A DNA stretch of 64,000 nucleotides from the NCBI GenBank assembly GCA_024229935.1, contig JAAERX010000077.1:1-64000 (forward strand), read 5' to 3'. The position numbers were made by a program, and so were the translations under genes. The DNA is from Gammaproteobacteria bacterium (GTDB lineage Bacteria > Pseudomonadota > Gammaproteobacteria > Steroidobacterales > GCA-2729495). Of the stretch, positions 49,505 to 58,493 are shown one piece after another (position 1 is the stretch's first letter; each line of letters starts with the position of its first letter). The notes under the pieces were generated by a model. That model made no database searches, was not told the origin of the DNA, and saw nothing but the letters and a program-made list of their open reading frames with translations.

Positions 49505-50872
49505 TCAGATGGTTTTGCTGAATGTTTGTATGTTGGGTGCTTTATTGACCAGCCGATGATCAAATGCCATGCAGATATTGCGAATAAAGGGCAGGCCTTT
49601 CTTGCTTATCTTGCATGAGTTGCTATCAAGTTGAATAAGCTGGTCATTAAGTGGTTCTGTAAGTCGCTCGGGCAGACTTTCCAGGAATGGAGTGTTTTGC
49701 TCATTTGGCCAGCTGGTTTCGAGGCGGGTCATCAGGTTTAGTATGTGACTACGTAACAGCTTGTCTTCAGCGGTAAGTACATGGCCGCGTTCTATAGGCA
49801 ATTCGCCGTTATTCACACGCTCCACATAACGTTCAAGTTGTTTTTCATTTTGTGCAAACATATTCCATGAGTCACCAATAGAAGAAACACCGAGGCCTAT
49901 CAGCGGTGTGACCTGCCGGGAAATGTAGCCCATGAAATTACGGTGCAGAGTTTTCTTCTTTACAGCTTTCCAGAGGGAATCAGATTCCAGTGCAAAGTGA
50001 TCCATACCAATTTCGTGGTAGCCCGCCTTTTCTAAAAGGTTGCGACCCAGCTCATAAAGTGATCGTTTTGCATCACCATCGGGTAGGTCATCCTCGGTAA
50101 AGCCGCGGTGAGCTGGTTTAATCCATGGCACGTGGGCATAGGAGTAGAAGGAAATGCGATCCGGTTGCATTTTATTAACGGCAAGTATGGTGTTACGGAT
50201 ACTGTCTATATTTTGCAGAGGTAATCCGTAGATCAGGTCGTAGTTAATACTGGTAAAACCTAGTTCACGCGCTTGTTTGGTCAGGGTTTCAACAGTTTCG
50301 ACAGTCTGCGTACGGTTAACGGCTAGCTGTACCGTGGGGTCAAAATCCTGAATGCCAAGGCTGAGTCGGGTAAAGCCCAGACTCTGTAATATGACAAGGT
50401 GTTCCCGGGTGGTTACCCGTGGGTCCGCTTCAATGGAAAACTCTGTATCTTCCTGTATGTCAGCAAATTCCCTGATGCCTGAGATCAGTGTGTTTAGTTC
50501 ATCTGGTGTCAGGTAAGTCGGTGTACCGCCGCCAAGGTGAATTTCACTGATAGGCAGTCGTTCTCTACCCAGTTTTTTGAGGTAGGTGGCGTACTCTTTT
50601 AATACTGTCTGGACGTAGGGTTTGGCCACGCCAGGTTTTCGGGTAATGCGATTGTTGCAGCCACAATAGGTACACAAACGACGGCAAAACGGTATGTGAA
50701 TATAGAGTGCAGCACCGATGTTGTTGTTGCTGGCATCGGTTATGGCTGTATTAAGACTCGTTACCCATTGGTCTTCTGTGGGCGTGTCTTCCCAGAAGGG
50801 CACAGTCGGGTAACTGGTATAACGCGGGCCTGCCACGTTGTACTTGTTTAGTAATTGTTGATTAATGCTCAC
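49505..50872 (-). CDS. hemN: Oxygen-independent coproporphyrinogen III oxidase
   Basis: 455 aa, usual length. The radical-SAM cluster motif is extended as in true HemN: HIPFCRRLCTYCGCNN near residues 58-73. It also has EIHLGGGTPTYL and the C-terminal region with the trigger-loop part. It converts coproporphyrinogen III to protoporphyrinogen IX without oxygen. The start is GTG and overlaps hemE by 11 bases. Confidence 0.96.
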   Translation of the reverse strand: MSINQQLLNKYNVAGPRYTSYPTVPFWEDTPTEDQWVTSLNTAITDASNNNIGAALYIHIPFCRRLCTYCGCNNRITRKPGVAKPYVQTVLKEYATYLKKLGRERLPISEIHLGGGTPTYLTPDELNTLISGIREFADIQEDTEFSIEADPRVTTREHLVILQSLGFTRLSLGIQDFDPTVQLAVNRTQTVETVETLTKQARELGFTSINYDLIYGLPLQNIDSIRNTILAVNKMQPDRISFYSYAHVPWIKPAHRGFTEDDLPDGDAKRSLYELGRNLLEKAGYHEIGMDHFALESDSLWKAVKKKTLHRNFMGYISRQVTPLIGLGVSSIGDSWNMFAQNEKQLERYVERVNNGELPIERGHVLTAEDKLLRSHILNLMTRLETSWPNEQNTPFLESLPERLTEPLNDQLIQLDSNSCKISKKGLPFIRNICMAFDHRLVNKAPNIQTFSKTI

Positions 50873-51932
50873 CGAAAAACCCCTTCTGGGTTTTTAGGAA
50901 GGCGTGTACATTCATTTCAGGTGTGCCGGGCAGTACGCCATGCCCAAGCCCGCAGATCCAGCCGCGTCGGTATGACGCTGGTAATGCTTTTACTTCGGTA
51001 AATGTTTTTGAAATTCGTGAGATGAGTTCATTGGTTTCAAGAAATAACCAGTCAGGGTCGATATTTCCCTGGATAGCCCACTGATTGTTCCATTCAGATA
51101 AAACCTCTGCGATATTGTGATGCCAGTCGATACCCATACAGGCTATGGGTAGATCAGTTAAGGTCTTCCAGTGTTTTGCATGGGTGTTTTTTGAGTAATA
51201 GGTGATGGGTGTGTCCGGGCAACGTTCCTTAAAGCCCTGCATAACATCCCTAAGTGCAGGTACTACAAACTGCTGATACTCATCGGGGCTAAGTTCCCCT
51301 GCGCAGGTATCCAGAATTGCGACTGTATCGGTTCCGGCTTCGGCCTGCATTACCATGTTCTCAATTAAGAGGTCTTTAAGCCTGGTGCAGAAGAGTTCAT
51401 AACGGCCATCAGTAAGTCCGCGACGTGCTGAGAGAAGTTCACCCTTGTGCGAGCCCTCAACTGCATAATAATAAAGAGTGAGGGGGCCACCCACAAAACC
51501 CAGAAAGCCTGTAGCTGTAGGCAGGTGTTGTTTAGTAAGCTTGATGGCATTGGCCTGAAATTTTAGCTGGCTTGCAAGTTCTTTACCGGATTTCAGGCGT
51601 TCAGCATCTTCCAGTGTTTCAATATGCCACTCAAGTTTCGGGGCGGGATCATATTTAAGGCCCATGCCCATGACTTCTAGTGGGAACAATAAGTCAGAAA
51701 ACAGAATGCCTGCATCAAAGCCAAAATCTTCAACCGGGCCAAGAGCAGCCTCACAGGCAAGCTCTGGTTTTTTGCATACATCCATAAATGAGTTGTTTTG
51801 CCGGAGATTCTGATAGTGCGAGTGATAGCGACCTGCTTGACGCATGAACCAGACGGGTGGACGGTTCAGATTTTCACGGCGTATGGCTTGTTGTAAGAGA
51901 TTGGGGCTGGTGGCGGCATTAGTATTATTCAT
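50862..51932 (-). CDS. hemE: Uroporphyrinogen decarboxylase
   Basis: 356 aa. It has the signature PVWFMRQAGRYHSHY near the start, the catalytic-Asp region FDAGILFSDLLFPLE, and GHGVLPGTP near the end. The GFVGGPLTLYYYAVEG stretch differs from the usual gammaproteobacterial HemE, which fits the view that this operon has an unusual origin. The ATG overlaps the response-regulator stop by four bases. Confidence 0.95.
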   Translation of the reverse strand: MNNTNAATSPNLLQQAIRRENLNRPPVWFMRQAGRYHSHYQNLRQNNSFMDVCKKPELACEAALGPVEDFGFDAGILFSDLLFPLEVMGMGLKYDPAPKLEWHIETLEDAERLKSGKELASQLKFQANAIKLTKQHLPTATGFLGFVGGPLTLYYYAVEGSHKGELLSARRGLTDGRYELFCTRLKDLLIENMVMQAEAGTDTVAILDTCAGELSPDEYQQFVVPALRDVMQGFKERCPDTPITYYSKNTHAKHWKTLTDLPIACMGIDWHHNIAEVLSEWNNQWAIQGNIDPDWLFLETNELISRISKTFTEVKALPASYRRGWICGLGHGVLPGTPEMNVHAFLKTQKGFFGEH

Positions 51933-52651
51933 GTGTTCTTAGCCTTTTTTAATGCCTGGTCTTCCAGCCTGTATCCGATTGACCTTATGCTTGTTATGCA
52001 GCTTTTGCGGGCATTTGCCCCATCAATCAGGCGACGAATCTTTACAATGAAGTTATCTACCGTACGCTGGCTTGGAAACTCGCCTTCAGGCCATACCCGG
52101 TCCAGGATTTCATCCCTGCTGACAACCTGGCCACATTTCTCAAGGAGTATCTGCAACAACAGGCTCTCCTTGTGGGTGAGTGTTCTGGTTGTGTTATCAA
52201 CGGTGGCAGTAAAGCGTTCAAAATTGATGCTTGCTGAACCAATCTTTACAAGGGAGTGTGTGTGATTTGTAAGGCGTTGTGTGCGTTTTAAAACATTGCG
52301 GATGCGTAGCAGCAGTTCCCTGAGGTGAAAGGGTTTTACTACGTAGTCTTCAGCACCCAGTTCCAAGCCACGGATACGGTCATCCGCAGTGCCCATTGCT
52401 GTCAGGAATACCACGGCGGTTGTAGGGTGAGTATTACGAATTTGTTCAGCTGTATCGAAACCAGAGCCATCAGGCAGGCTGATATCTAGCAGTGCTAGGT
52501 CAAAGTGTCGTTTTGTGAGTTCAGCATCAGCCTCTGCAACTGTGGTAACCCAAGTGACGTCACTGTATTCCTCTTTGAGTCTTTCCGTTAGTGTCTCACC
52601 GATATTCTTCTCGTCTTCAAGGAACAGGATGGTGTAGTTTTCAAGGTTCAC
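51929..52651 (-). CDS. OmpR/PhoB-family response regulator (HemR-like)
   Basis: 240 aa. The receiver domain (1-120) has the acidic pair LFLEDE, the phospho-acceptor Asp in LALLDISLPDG, and the Lys in VVKPF. The winged-helix C-terminal domain ends with SQRTVDNFIVKIRRLI and SIRSIGYRL. It starts with GTG and overlaps the kinase gene by 11 bases and hemE by four. Being inside the hem operon it very likely controls it. The TGACA direct repeat upstream of the operon is a plausible binding site. The same layout is known for HemR in Leptospira. Confidence 0.93.
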   Translation of the reverse strand: MNLENYTILFLEDEKNIGETLTERLKEEYSDVTWVTTVAEADAELTKRHFDLALLDISLPDGSGFDTAEQIRNTHPTTAVVFLTAMGTADDRIRGLELGAEDYVVKPFHLRELLLRIRNVLKRTQRLTNHTHSLVKIGSASINFERFTATVDNTTRTLTHKESLLLQILLEKCGQVVSRDEILDRVWPEGEFPSQRTVDNFIVKIRRLIDGANARKSCITSIRSIGYRLEDQALKKAKNT

Positions 52652-53627
52652 TGGAAATCTCCTTCTGCATTATTGCAGTGGGGAATTCCAGTCGGGCATT
52701 AAAGCCATTGTTAGAATCGAAGGTGGCCTTGCCATGCATTAGTTTCATCAGTGCGGTAATCAGGTACAGACCCACCCCTGAACCTGTGGATGACTGCCCC
52801 TTGGCAAAAACTTTGGCCAGTGCACGAGGGTCTTGTGTAAAGCCCTGACCATTGTCACTGTAGCTTGTGATAACTTGCTGACCTTGTGTACTGGCATGCA
52901 AAGACACTCTGGCATTAGTTTTTCCTGAATGCTTAAGGGTGTTTTCCAGCAGGTTACGGAAAATCGTTTTAAGGGCTATTGGGTCTGCCATACATTCAGC
53001 ATTACCCATGTCATGACTTATTGTCGGGTTGTTAATTCCGTGTGTGTAGCGCCAGTCATCCAGAAATCGCTCCATGAACTCATTCAGATTAATGACTTGT
53101 AATTGAGGAGAGGCTCCACTTTCTATATGAGCCAGTTCCAGCGTTTGTTCCAGATGTGATTCAAGTTGTCCTGCATCTTCAAGTAGTCGGTCTACCAGTT
53201 TATTTTTTGGATCGGCCGGGTCAGTCTTTTCGGCTATGGACTCTGCCTGTAACCTGATACTGGTCATGGGGGTTCGCAGCTCATGCGTAACACCCGCGAA
53301 AAAAGCCTGTACAGAGCGTGCGCGCCGTGCATCACGTAAAAATAACCACAGAAGGTAAAGGGTAATGCTGATGACAAGGAGCACCATGGTGCCAGCTTCC
53401 CAGAATACAATACGGTTCAGCTTTTGAAGGTGGGTGCTGGCAAGCTGGCTGGAAATGCCGGTTGCCATTTCAAGTTTAGCAATGTGTGCTCCCTGGCTTC
53501 TGAGTAGATGTCCCCACCAACTGAATAGCCCCAGAATCAAAGTTAGCCAGACAATTTGTGATACCAGCATAAGCCTGACCTGCTGGCTTATTCTGGGTGT
53601 AATTTGTCCATGGCTGCTGCGATTCAT
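52641..53627 (-). CDS. Membrane sensor histidine kinase (HemK-like partner)
   Basis: 328 aa. Two transmembrane segments (about 17-40 and 75-97) enclose a periplasmic loop of only about 35 residues. The H-box is FFAGVTHELRTPMTSIRL, followed by NLLENTLKHS (N box), YSDNGQGF (G1) and GSGVGLYLI (G2). The short loop suggests a signal sensed within or near the membrane. Overlaps on both sides tie it to the response regulator and to hemL. The name HemK here means the Leptospira kinase, not the methyltransferase PrmC. Confidence 0.93.
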   Translation of the reverse strand: MNRSSHGQITPRISQQVRLMLVSQIVWLTLILGLFSWWGHLLRSQGAHIAKLEMATGISSQLASTHLQKLNRIVFWEAGTMVLLVISITLYLLWLFLRDARRARSVQAFFAGVTHELRTPMTSIRLQAESIAEKTDPADPKNKLVDRLLEDAGQLESHLEQTLELAHIESGASPQLQVINLNEFMERFLDDWRYTHGINNPTISHDMGNAECMADPIALKTIFRNLLENTLKHSGKTNARVSLHASTQGQQVITSYSDNGQGFTQDPRALAKVFAKGQSSTGSGVGLYLITALMKLMHGKATFDSNNGFNARLEFPTAIMQKEISSEP

Positions 53628-54937
53628 GGCTTGGCTAATACGTGTATTGCATTGCTAAAGGCCGCAACGTAGTCATCAAGTTGTGCATCGGTGTGTGCAG
53701 TTGATAAGAAGCTAACTTCAAATGCGCTGGGGGCAAGGTAGATGCCACTTGTTAACAGGGTATGAAATACCTGCCGGAAATGGTCTTTATGTGCAGAGGG
53801 AATTTGTTCAGGGCTGCGTATGATGCCATCGCTGCTGGTTATGTCTCCCAGAATGATCCAGAACAATGAGCCAGCCACCTGTACGGTGATGGGTACGGGT
53901 GATACCTGCTGAGTTGCAGACTTAATTTTCTCCCCAAGTTTAAGTGTGCGTTGTTCCAGTTCTGTGTAAGGAGAGTTGTGCAGTAATTTTTCCAGGCCAG
54001 CTAGACCTGCTTTCATGGCTACAGGATTTCCGCTTAGTGTGCCGGCCTGATAGACGGGGCCATTGGGTGCTACCTGATCCAGCAGGTCCGCTCGACCACC
54101 ATAGGCACCAACAGGAAAGCCGCCACCAATAATTTTGCCGTAGGTGACCAGGTCTGGCTGGATGCCAAATACCTCTGCAGCACCACCAAAGGCGAGCCTG
54201 AAGCCGGTGATTACTTCATCAAAGATAACTAGGGCACCGTGTGTGTGGGCAATTGCTGCCAGTTTTTCCAGAAAGTTTTCTTGTTGCAGTAGCAAGCCAT
54301 TGTTGGCAGGTACAGGTTCGATAATAATGGCAGCGATGTCATTGCCGTGGGTTGCAAAAATCTTTTCAACTGCAGGAATGTCATTAAGCGGTGCAACCAG
54401 GGTATTTATTGTAGTTTCTGCGGGAACACCGGCACTGTTGGGTGTTGCCATTTCAGTTAGCCCGGAACCTGCCTGTACCAGCATGGCATCACTGTGCCCG
54501 TGATAACAGCCATCAAATTTAAGAATCTTATTGCGTCCGGTAGCACCACGAGCAACCCGAATGGCAGACATAACTGCTTCGGTGCCTGAATTGACGAAGC
54601 GTAGTTTCTCTACCCAGGGGATGTGGTTGGTAATGAGTTCTGCCAGTGCCAGTGAGGAAGCCTCGGCGGCCCCAAAAGTGCAGCCTTTGGCAATGGCTGC
54701 ATTGGCAGCTTTGGCTATGTCCGGGTCTTGATGGCCCAGAATGAGTGGGCCCCATGACATGCAGAAATCAAGATAGGTGTTGCCATCAATATCCGTCAGG
54801 CAGGCACCATTGGCTGAGTCTATAAACGGTGGGGTGCCGCCCACGCCCTGAAAAGCACGTACTGGAGAATGCACGCCGCCTGGTATTATTTTCTTAGCAC
54901 GATCAAATAGTTGTGCTGATTTAATGAGATTATTCAT
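53624..54937 (-). CDS. hemL: Glutamate-1-semialdehyde 2,1-aminomutase
   Basis: 437 aa, usual length. PLP enzyme of aminotransferase class III: PGGVHSPVRAF, NSGTEAVMSAIRVARG, DEVITGFRLA and the PLP lysine in VTYGKIIGGGFPVGAYGG. It makes 5-aminolevulinate in the C5 pathway. The C-terminal SLFWIILGD and SGIYLAPSAFEVSFLSTAHT region is of a type I associate with non-enterobacterial HemL. It overlaps the kinase gene by four bases. The glutamyl-tRNA reductase it depends on (HemA) is not seen here. Confidence 0.96.
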   Translation of the reverse strand: MNNLIKSAQLFDRAKKIIPGGVHSPVRAFQGVGGTPPFIDSANGACLTDIDGNTYLDFCMSWGPLILGHQDPDIAKAANAAIAKGCTFGAAEASSLALAELITNHIPWVEKLRFVNSGTEAVMSAIRVARGATGRNKILKFDGCYHGHSDAMLVQAGSGLTEMATPNSAGVPAETTINTLVAPLNDIPAVEKIFATHGNDIAAIIIEPVPANNGLLLQQENFLEKLAAIAHTHGALVIFDEVITGFRLAFGGAAEVFGIQPDLVTYGKIIGGGFPVGAYGGRADLLDQVAPNGPVYQAGTLSGNPVAMKAGLAGLEKLLHNSPYTELEQRTLKLGEKIKSATQQVSPVPITVQVAGSLFWIILGDITSSDGIIRSPEQIPSAHKDHFRQVFHTLLTSGIYLAPSAFEVSFLSTAHTDAQLDDYVAAFSNAIHVLAKP

Positions 54938-54946
54938 GATTATTTT

Positions 54947-55957
54947 TTATGACCATTTCTTATAGTCGTTGAGCCACTGTTGGGCAGACCGGGCGCCGTA
55001 GCTGATGATGATTGTTGCCCCTGCACGTGCGAATCCCACCCAGGCTTCTACATGGGCCCGTGGTCCATCCACCAGGCCGACTTCAGCAAGTGCTTCTATG
55101 GAGGCATATTCACCACTGACTTCATAAACAGCCCAGGGCAGTGGAATTGTGGCAGATAGTTCTGCCAGTACATCGAGGTAGGGCATACCTGGTTTAACCA
55201 TCAGAATGTCGGCACCTTCTTCAGCGTCACGCATTGAACTGGCTAATGCATCAAGCGGTCGGGCTGGGTCAATCTGATAGCTTGCTCGGTCATGCAGTTT
55301 AATGTTGTCTTTATCTTTGGGTGCTGAGTCGGCTGCACCTCGAAAGGGTCCATAAAAGCCGGAATGAAACTTTGCTGAGTAGCTCATTAGTACGGTTTGT
55401 TCATAACCGTTTCTGTCTAAACCTTCACGGATGGCAGCAACCCGGCCATCCATCATGTCACTGGGTGCTACACAGTCAGCACCAGCACTGGCAAATTCAA
55501 CAGCAGCTCTTGCCAGCTCTTCTACTGTTGCAGGATTTTCCACATGATCGCCTGCATCGTTTATCACGCCACACTGACCATGGGTTGTGGCAGAGCATAC
55601 ACACACATCTACGGCGACCCAGACCTGCTCGCCAAAGCATTCTTTGATTGCCGCTATCTGGGCCGCAGTAAAACTAAAATCAAAATTGTGAGTGGCTTTC
55701 TTGTTGGGCACCCCGAAGAGGATTATTTTGCTAACACCTGCGTCGAGATCGCTCGCAATTTGTTTTAGTAAGCTATGGGGTGTTTCACGGTAGACGCCAG
55801 GCATGCCTGCGACAGGCTCGCGTTCATGAATGCCATCAACAACAAAATGTGGCTGTATAAACTGTTCTGGTGTAACCCGGATTTCACGTGTCAGTTCACG
55901 AATGGCGGGATTAAGCCGCAGACGTCTAAGGCCGAGCTGCTGTTTGTTAACGCTCAT
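54947..55957 (-). CDS. hemB: Porphobilinogen synthase (5-aminolevulinate dehydratase)
   Basis: 336 aa from the ATG at 55957, chosen because it overlaps the hemC stop as TAATG. An ATG at 55996 inside hemC would add 13 residues. Metal and catalytic motifs: zinc-type cysteines in VDVCVCSATTHGQCG, the Schiff-base lysines in SYSAKFHSGFYGPFR and MVKPGMPYLD. It joins two 5-aminolevulinates into porphobilinogen. It ends ten bases before hemL. Confidence 0.96.
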   Translation of the reverse strand: MSVNKQQLGLRRLRLNPAIRELTREIRVTPEQFIQPHFVVDGIHEREPVAGMPGVYRETPHSLLKQIASDLDAGVSKIILFGVPNKKATHNFDFSFTAAQIAAIKECFGEQVWVAVDVCVCSATTHGQCGVINDAGDHVENPATVEELARAAVEFASAGADCVAPSDMMDGRVAAIREGLDRNGYEQTVLMSYSAKFHSGFYGPFRGAADSAPKDKDNIKLHDRASYQIDPARPLDALASSMRDAEEGADILMVKPGMPYLDVLAELSATIPLPWAVYEVSGEYASIEALAEVGLVDGPRAHVEAWVGFARAGATIIISYGARSAQQWLNDYKKWS

Positions 55958-57525
55958 TACTTTTCTGCTCCCTGCTGAGTCTGTTGTCTGCGCCATTCTG
56001 CGGCGCTGGGGTAGACGGCCAGATTGTCCAGGCCTTTATTAATAAGTGAATAATAAGACTTCCCGTAACGGCATGCGTGCTGACATCCTTCTGGTATCCA
56101 TTCTTTAAAAGCTTCAAATTGGGAAGCGCTACTCCAGAAGACTGCCTGAGCCTTACTCAGTGCAATAACTGCGGGGTGATCTGCCTGCAATTGGGTAGTT
56201 GAGTTGATTGAATATGTAGAGGTGACATGTTTGCAAGGCCAGGTATCAAGCCCGGCGTCATGGGTCAGTACGTTCCAGTCATTAATAGCAGGAAGGTTAA
56301 GCAGTTCCTGCTTAAGTGTATTTTGAAGTGCATCAAAGCCAAATTCTTCTGCGCTGCCTTCAACCCAGATACCAAGTTTGGCCAGTTGAAACCAGCTGCT
56401 TGTGCCGGATGTCCAGATGCGTTGAGGGCTTTTTATCAGTATGGTGGCCCATTGTTCTGGTAACGCCCGTGAGTGGGCTATGAAGGTTGCACCAGTTTCA
56501 GTTAGTCGGCTAGGCGGATGCTGATTTTTCAGGTAATCACTGGTAAATGATGTTTCACGCCATGAAGTTCCATCCCATGATGGGGCTGTGGCAGGTTTAT
56601 TTTCTGGTGTGGTCCAGCGTAGTTCCTCGACATAGGTATTATCGGGCTTTCTGCCGCGAATAAATAACAACCTTCCAAGCTGATTAAAGTGCAGTACCGT
56701 AGCGCCAAATCTTTGGTGGCAGCCGCCACCCCAGTCCTGCAGAATTTGTCGCTCTTGTTCAATTGCCTGGGCTGTGGAAGGACAATGAAGTTTGGTGAGC
56801 AGGGCGCGGGTTCCTGTATCAGCACTACGGCACTCAATGGCAAGAGCACCTTGTGCCGGTGCAGTTGGGCATTCACGGATGGGTAATAGCATCCAGCGCA
56901 GGCCGTTGAGCAGTTGTTTTAGTTCCGTACGCCCGGAGGCATCTGCCCATAAGCGGTTTAACCCGGCAAATGCCAGTGCCACGCCATCAATTTTTTTGGG
57001 GTCATCTTCCGGGAGCGACAAAAAACTGATGCGAGTATTCACATTACCGCGTATTTCCGTAATAGCTAATTTTGGAGTTCCACCAAAATTGGGTAGAGCT
57101 TTTTCCAGAAAGGGTGGCAGGTTTTCTATTCGGCGTGGTGATGAGGTGCCGATGCGAATGGGTTCACCCTGTTTCAGTTTTTCAATGATGTTGTTAGCAA
57201 ACAGCATAATGTCACGTGGGTTTTCACGTTCTGGGATGGCGGCAAGCGTGAAGTTATCTGGGCGCTCTAGACTCAGGTCCTTCATGGAGTGCACTGTCAG
57301 GTCTACTTCCTTATCTGTGAGTGCCTTGTCCAATTCGGCAACAAAAAACTCTTTGCCTTCGATTTTGCTGAGAGGGATATCCAGTATTCGGTCACCCTGA
57401 GTTTCAATACCAACCAGCTCAACCGAAATTCCAGGGTTTGTTTGTTCAATATGGCGGGCGATACCCCGGCTCTGGGCAATAGCCAGAAGGGAGCGACGTG
57501 TCCCGAGTTTGAGAGTTTTATTCAT
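55957..57525 (-). CDS. hemC: Hydroxymethylbilane synthase fused to a HemD-like domain
   Basis: 522 aa against about 310 for ordinary HemC. Residues 1-310 hold the HemC motifs GTRRSLLAIAQSRG, VHSMKDL, GTSSPRR, EIRGNVNTR, and the cofactor-binding Cys at about C269 (GGGCHQRFG). The remaining 200 residues are a weakly conserved second domain placed where a uroporphyrinogen III synthase would be: TGATFIAHSRALPEQW, then WTSGTSSWFQL, then AVFWSSASQFEAF, a pattern like HemD. No separate hemD is present in the operon, and a HemC/HemD fusion is known in Leptospira, so a bifunctional enzyme is likely. The stop shares one base with the hemB start. Confidence 0.92.
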   Translation of the reverse strand: MNKTLKLGTRRSLLAIAQSRGIARHIEQTNPGISVELVGIETQGDRILDIPLSKIEGKEFFVAELDKALTDKEVDLTVHSMKDLSLERPDNFTLAAIPERENPRDIMLFANNIIEKLKQGEPIRIGTSSPRRIENLPPFLEKALPNFGGTPKLAITEIRGNVNTRISFLSLPEDDPKKIDGVALAFAGLNRLWADASGRTELKQLLNGLRWMLLPIRECPTAPAQGALAIECRSADTGTRALLTKLHCPSTAQAIEQERQILQDWGGGCHQRFGATVLHFNQLGRLLFIRGRKPDNTYVEELRWTTPENKPATAPSWDGTSWRETSFTSDYLKNQHPPSRLTETGATFIAHSRALPEQWATILIKSPQRIWTSGTSSWFQLAKLGIWVEGSAEEFGFDALQNTLKQELLNLPAINDWNVLTHDAGLDTWPCKHVTSTYSINSTTQLQADHPAVIALSKAQAVFWSSASQFEAFKEWIPEGCQHACRYGKSYYSLINKGLDNLAVYPSAAEWRRQQTQQGAEK

Positions 57526-57530
57526 TAGAG

Positions 57531-57917
57531 TTAACCAAAAGCTGCGAGATCTTCCCAGCCATCTGGAAGCGTAACAGATGCTCCCAGGTTGCGAAGTGTG
57601 GCCCGCTCTTTGCGGGCTTGTTGGGCCCGGGTTACCTGAGTCATATGAAGTTCGTTCTGAGCGGCTTGAAGTGCAAATATATCATCAAGGCCTATAGTAT
57701 TGAGACTGTTTGTTAATGACAGTGCGCTAAGGTCTTTCTGTGAGGTGCCCAGATGTACAAAATTCCTGATTGTCGGTAAAAGAGCCAGCTGCGGGTCTGT
57801 AATCCAGAGTTGTTTCTGGCATGTGTTCAGATGGGACAGGTGTGGTGTATCAAGGCATACAGACTCTGTTGACCCTTGCTTTAGGTGGTGTAGCAGATTT
57901 ATATCACGTACTTGCAT
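57531..57917 (-). CDS. 128-aa protein of unknown function, first gene of the heme operon
   Basis: It ends five bases before hemC and begins directly behind the putative HemR-box promoter, so it is probably real. I do not recognise a family. The only hint is HLNTCQKQLWI near residue 30, which weakly recalls the LSTCNRTE motif at the N-terminus of glutamyl-tRNA reductase; in the Leptospira hem locus hemA precedes hemC. It is far too short to be HemA and lacks its catalytic and NADPH parts. The C-terminal half is predicted helical (QAAQNELHMTQVTRAQQA). The promoter spacing suggests a leaderless start. Confidence 0.6.
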   Translation of the reverse strand: MQVRDINLLHHLKQGSTESVCLDTPHLSHLNTCQKQLWITDPQLALLPTIRNFVHLGTSQKDLSALSLTNSLNTIGLDDIFALQAAQNELHMTQVTRAQQARKERATLRNLGASVTLPDGWEDLAAFG

Positions 57918-58493
57918 GTGGGCTTTATAGCGATAAGGTTTGCGGCTTTTGTCACAGCTTTGTCACTGTAATACTGATCAATGACAGGTGCCAGAAAAAT
58001 TCTTTGTTAACCAGGGGCTTAATAAATTCCCACTGAGGATAAAGCGCACAGTTTTGTGGTAATTACTTAGCCGTCTGGCAGCGTTTTTTTTGCCGGCACT
58101 TAGCAGATGCGAGAGCAGAGAAGGTTATCAGATACTTGAGGAAAGCCATGGTATGGATAAGACCTGGAGCCTGATTAGAATGCTTTTTAGTGGCTATGCA
58201 TATATTAAGCTGCGATCAAGATTAATACGCAACTGGAAGCATCAGTTTTAGAAGAGAAAGGTATCTCATATCGTGTTAGTCAATTTAGTGTGGTAATTGA
58301 TAAAAAGGCATATGTTGAGCTGATGTTTATGCCGGGTAGCTTTTTGTGTTTTTTGCCCTGATGGTAAATGGGCTGAGTATCAGCTACTGGATAACATTTG
58401 GTTTGCTTATTCCAAGGAAATGGTTGGTTTCTCTGCCGCTTAAAACTTGTGATACCAATAGCTCACAAGTTATTAGCATCGTTGGTGCAAGGC
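57918..58493. other. Intergenic region with the heme-operon promoter; otherwise no gene seen
   Basis: The left 50 bases hold the hem-operon control region. The remaining 520 or so bases hold no convincing gene. An open stretch at 58209-58361 (plus strand, about 50 codons, LEEKGISYRVSQF) lacks a start codon near its beginning and could be a decayed gene. It is not assignable. Confidence 0.45.
57924..57965 (-). promoter_or_regulatory. Putative HemR box and promoter of the heme operon
   Basis: On the minus strand the sequence reads TGACA-AAGCTG-TGACA (57965-57950), an exact direct repeat with 6-base spacing. TATAAA at 57929-57924 fits a -10 element, with the second half-site overlapping the expected -35 position, as for OmpR/PhoB-type class II activation. 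As I recall, TGACA[N6]TGACA is the reported hem-box of Leptospira HemR. The role here is inferred. Confidence 0.65.

Noticed and set aside
55957-55996. Longer hemB start at 55996
   Set aside because: It lies inside hemC, adds 13 residues not typical of HemB, and the TAATG overlap at 55957 is a better coupled start.
58209-58361. Open plus-strand stretch of about 50 codons without a start
   Set aside because: No start codon near its beginning, no ribosome-binding site and no family match. It may be a gene remnant but cannot be supported.
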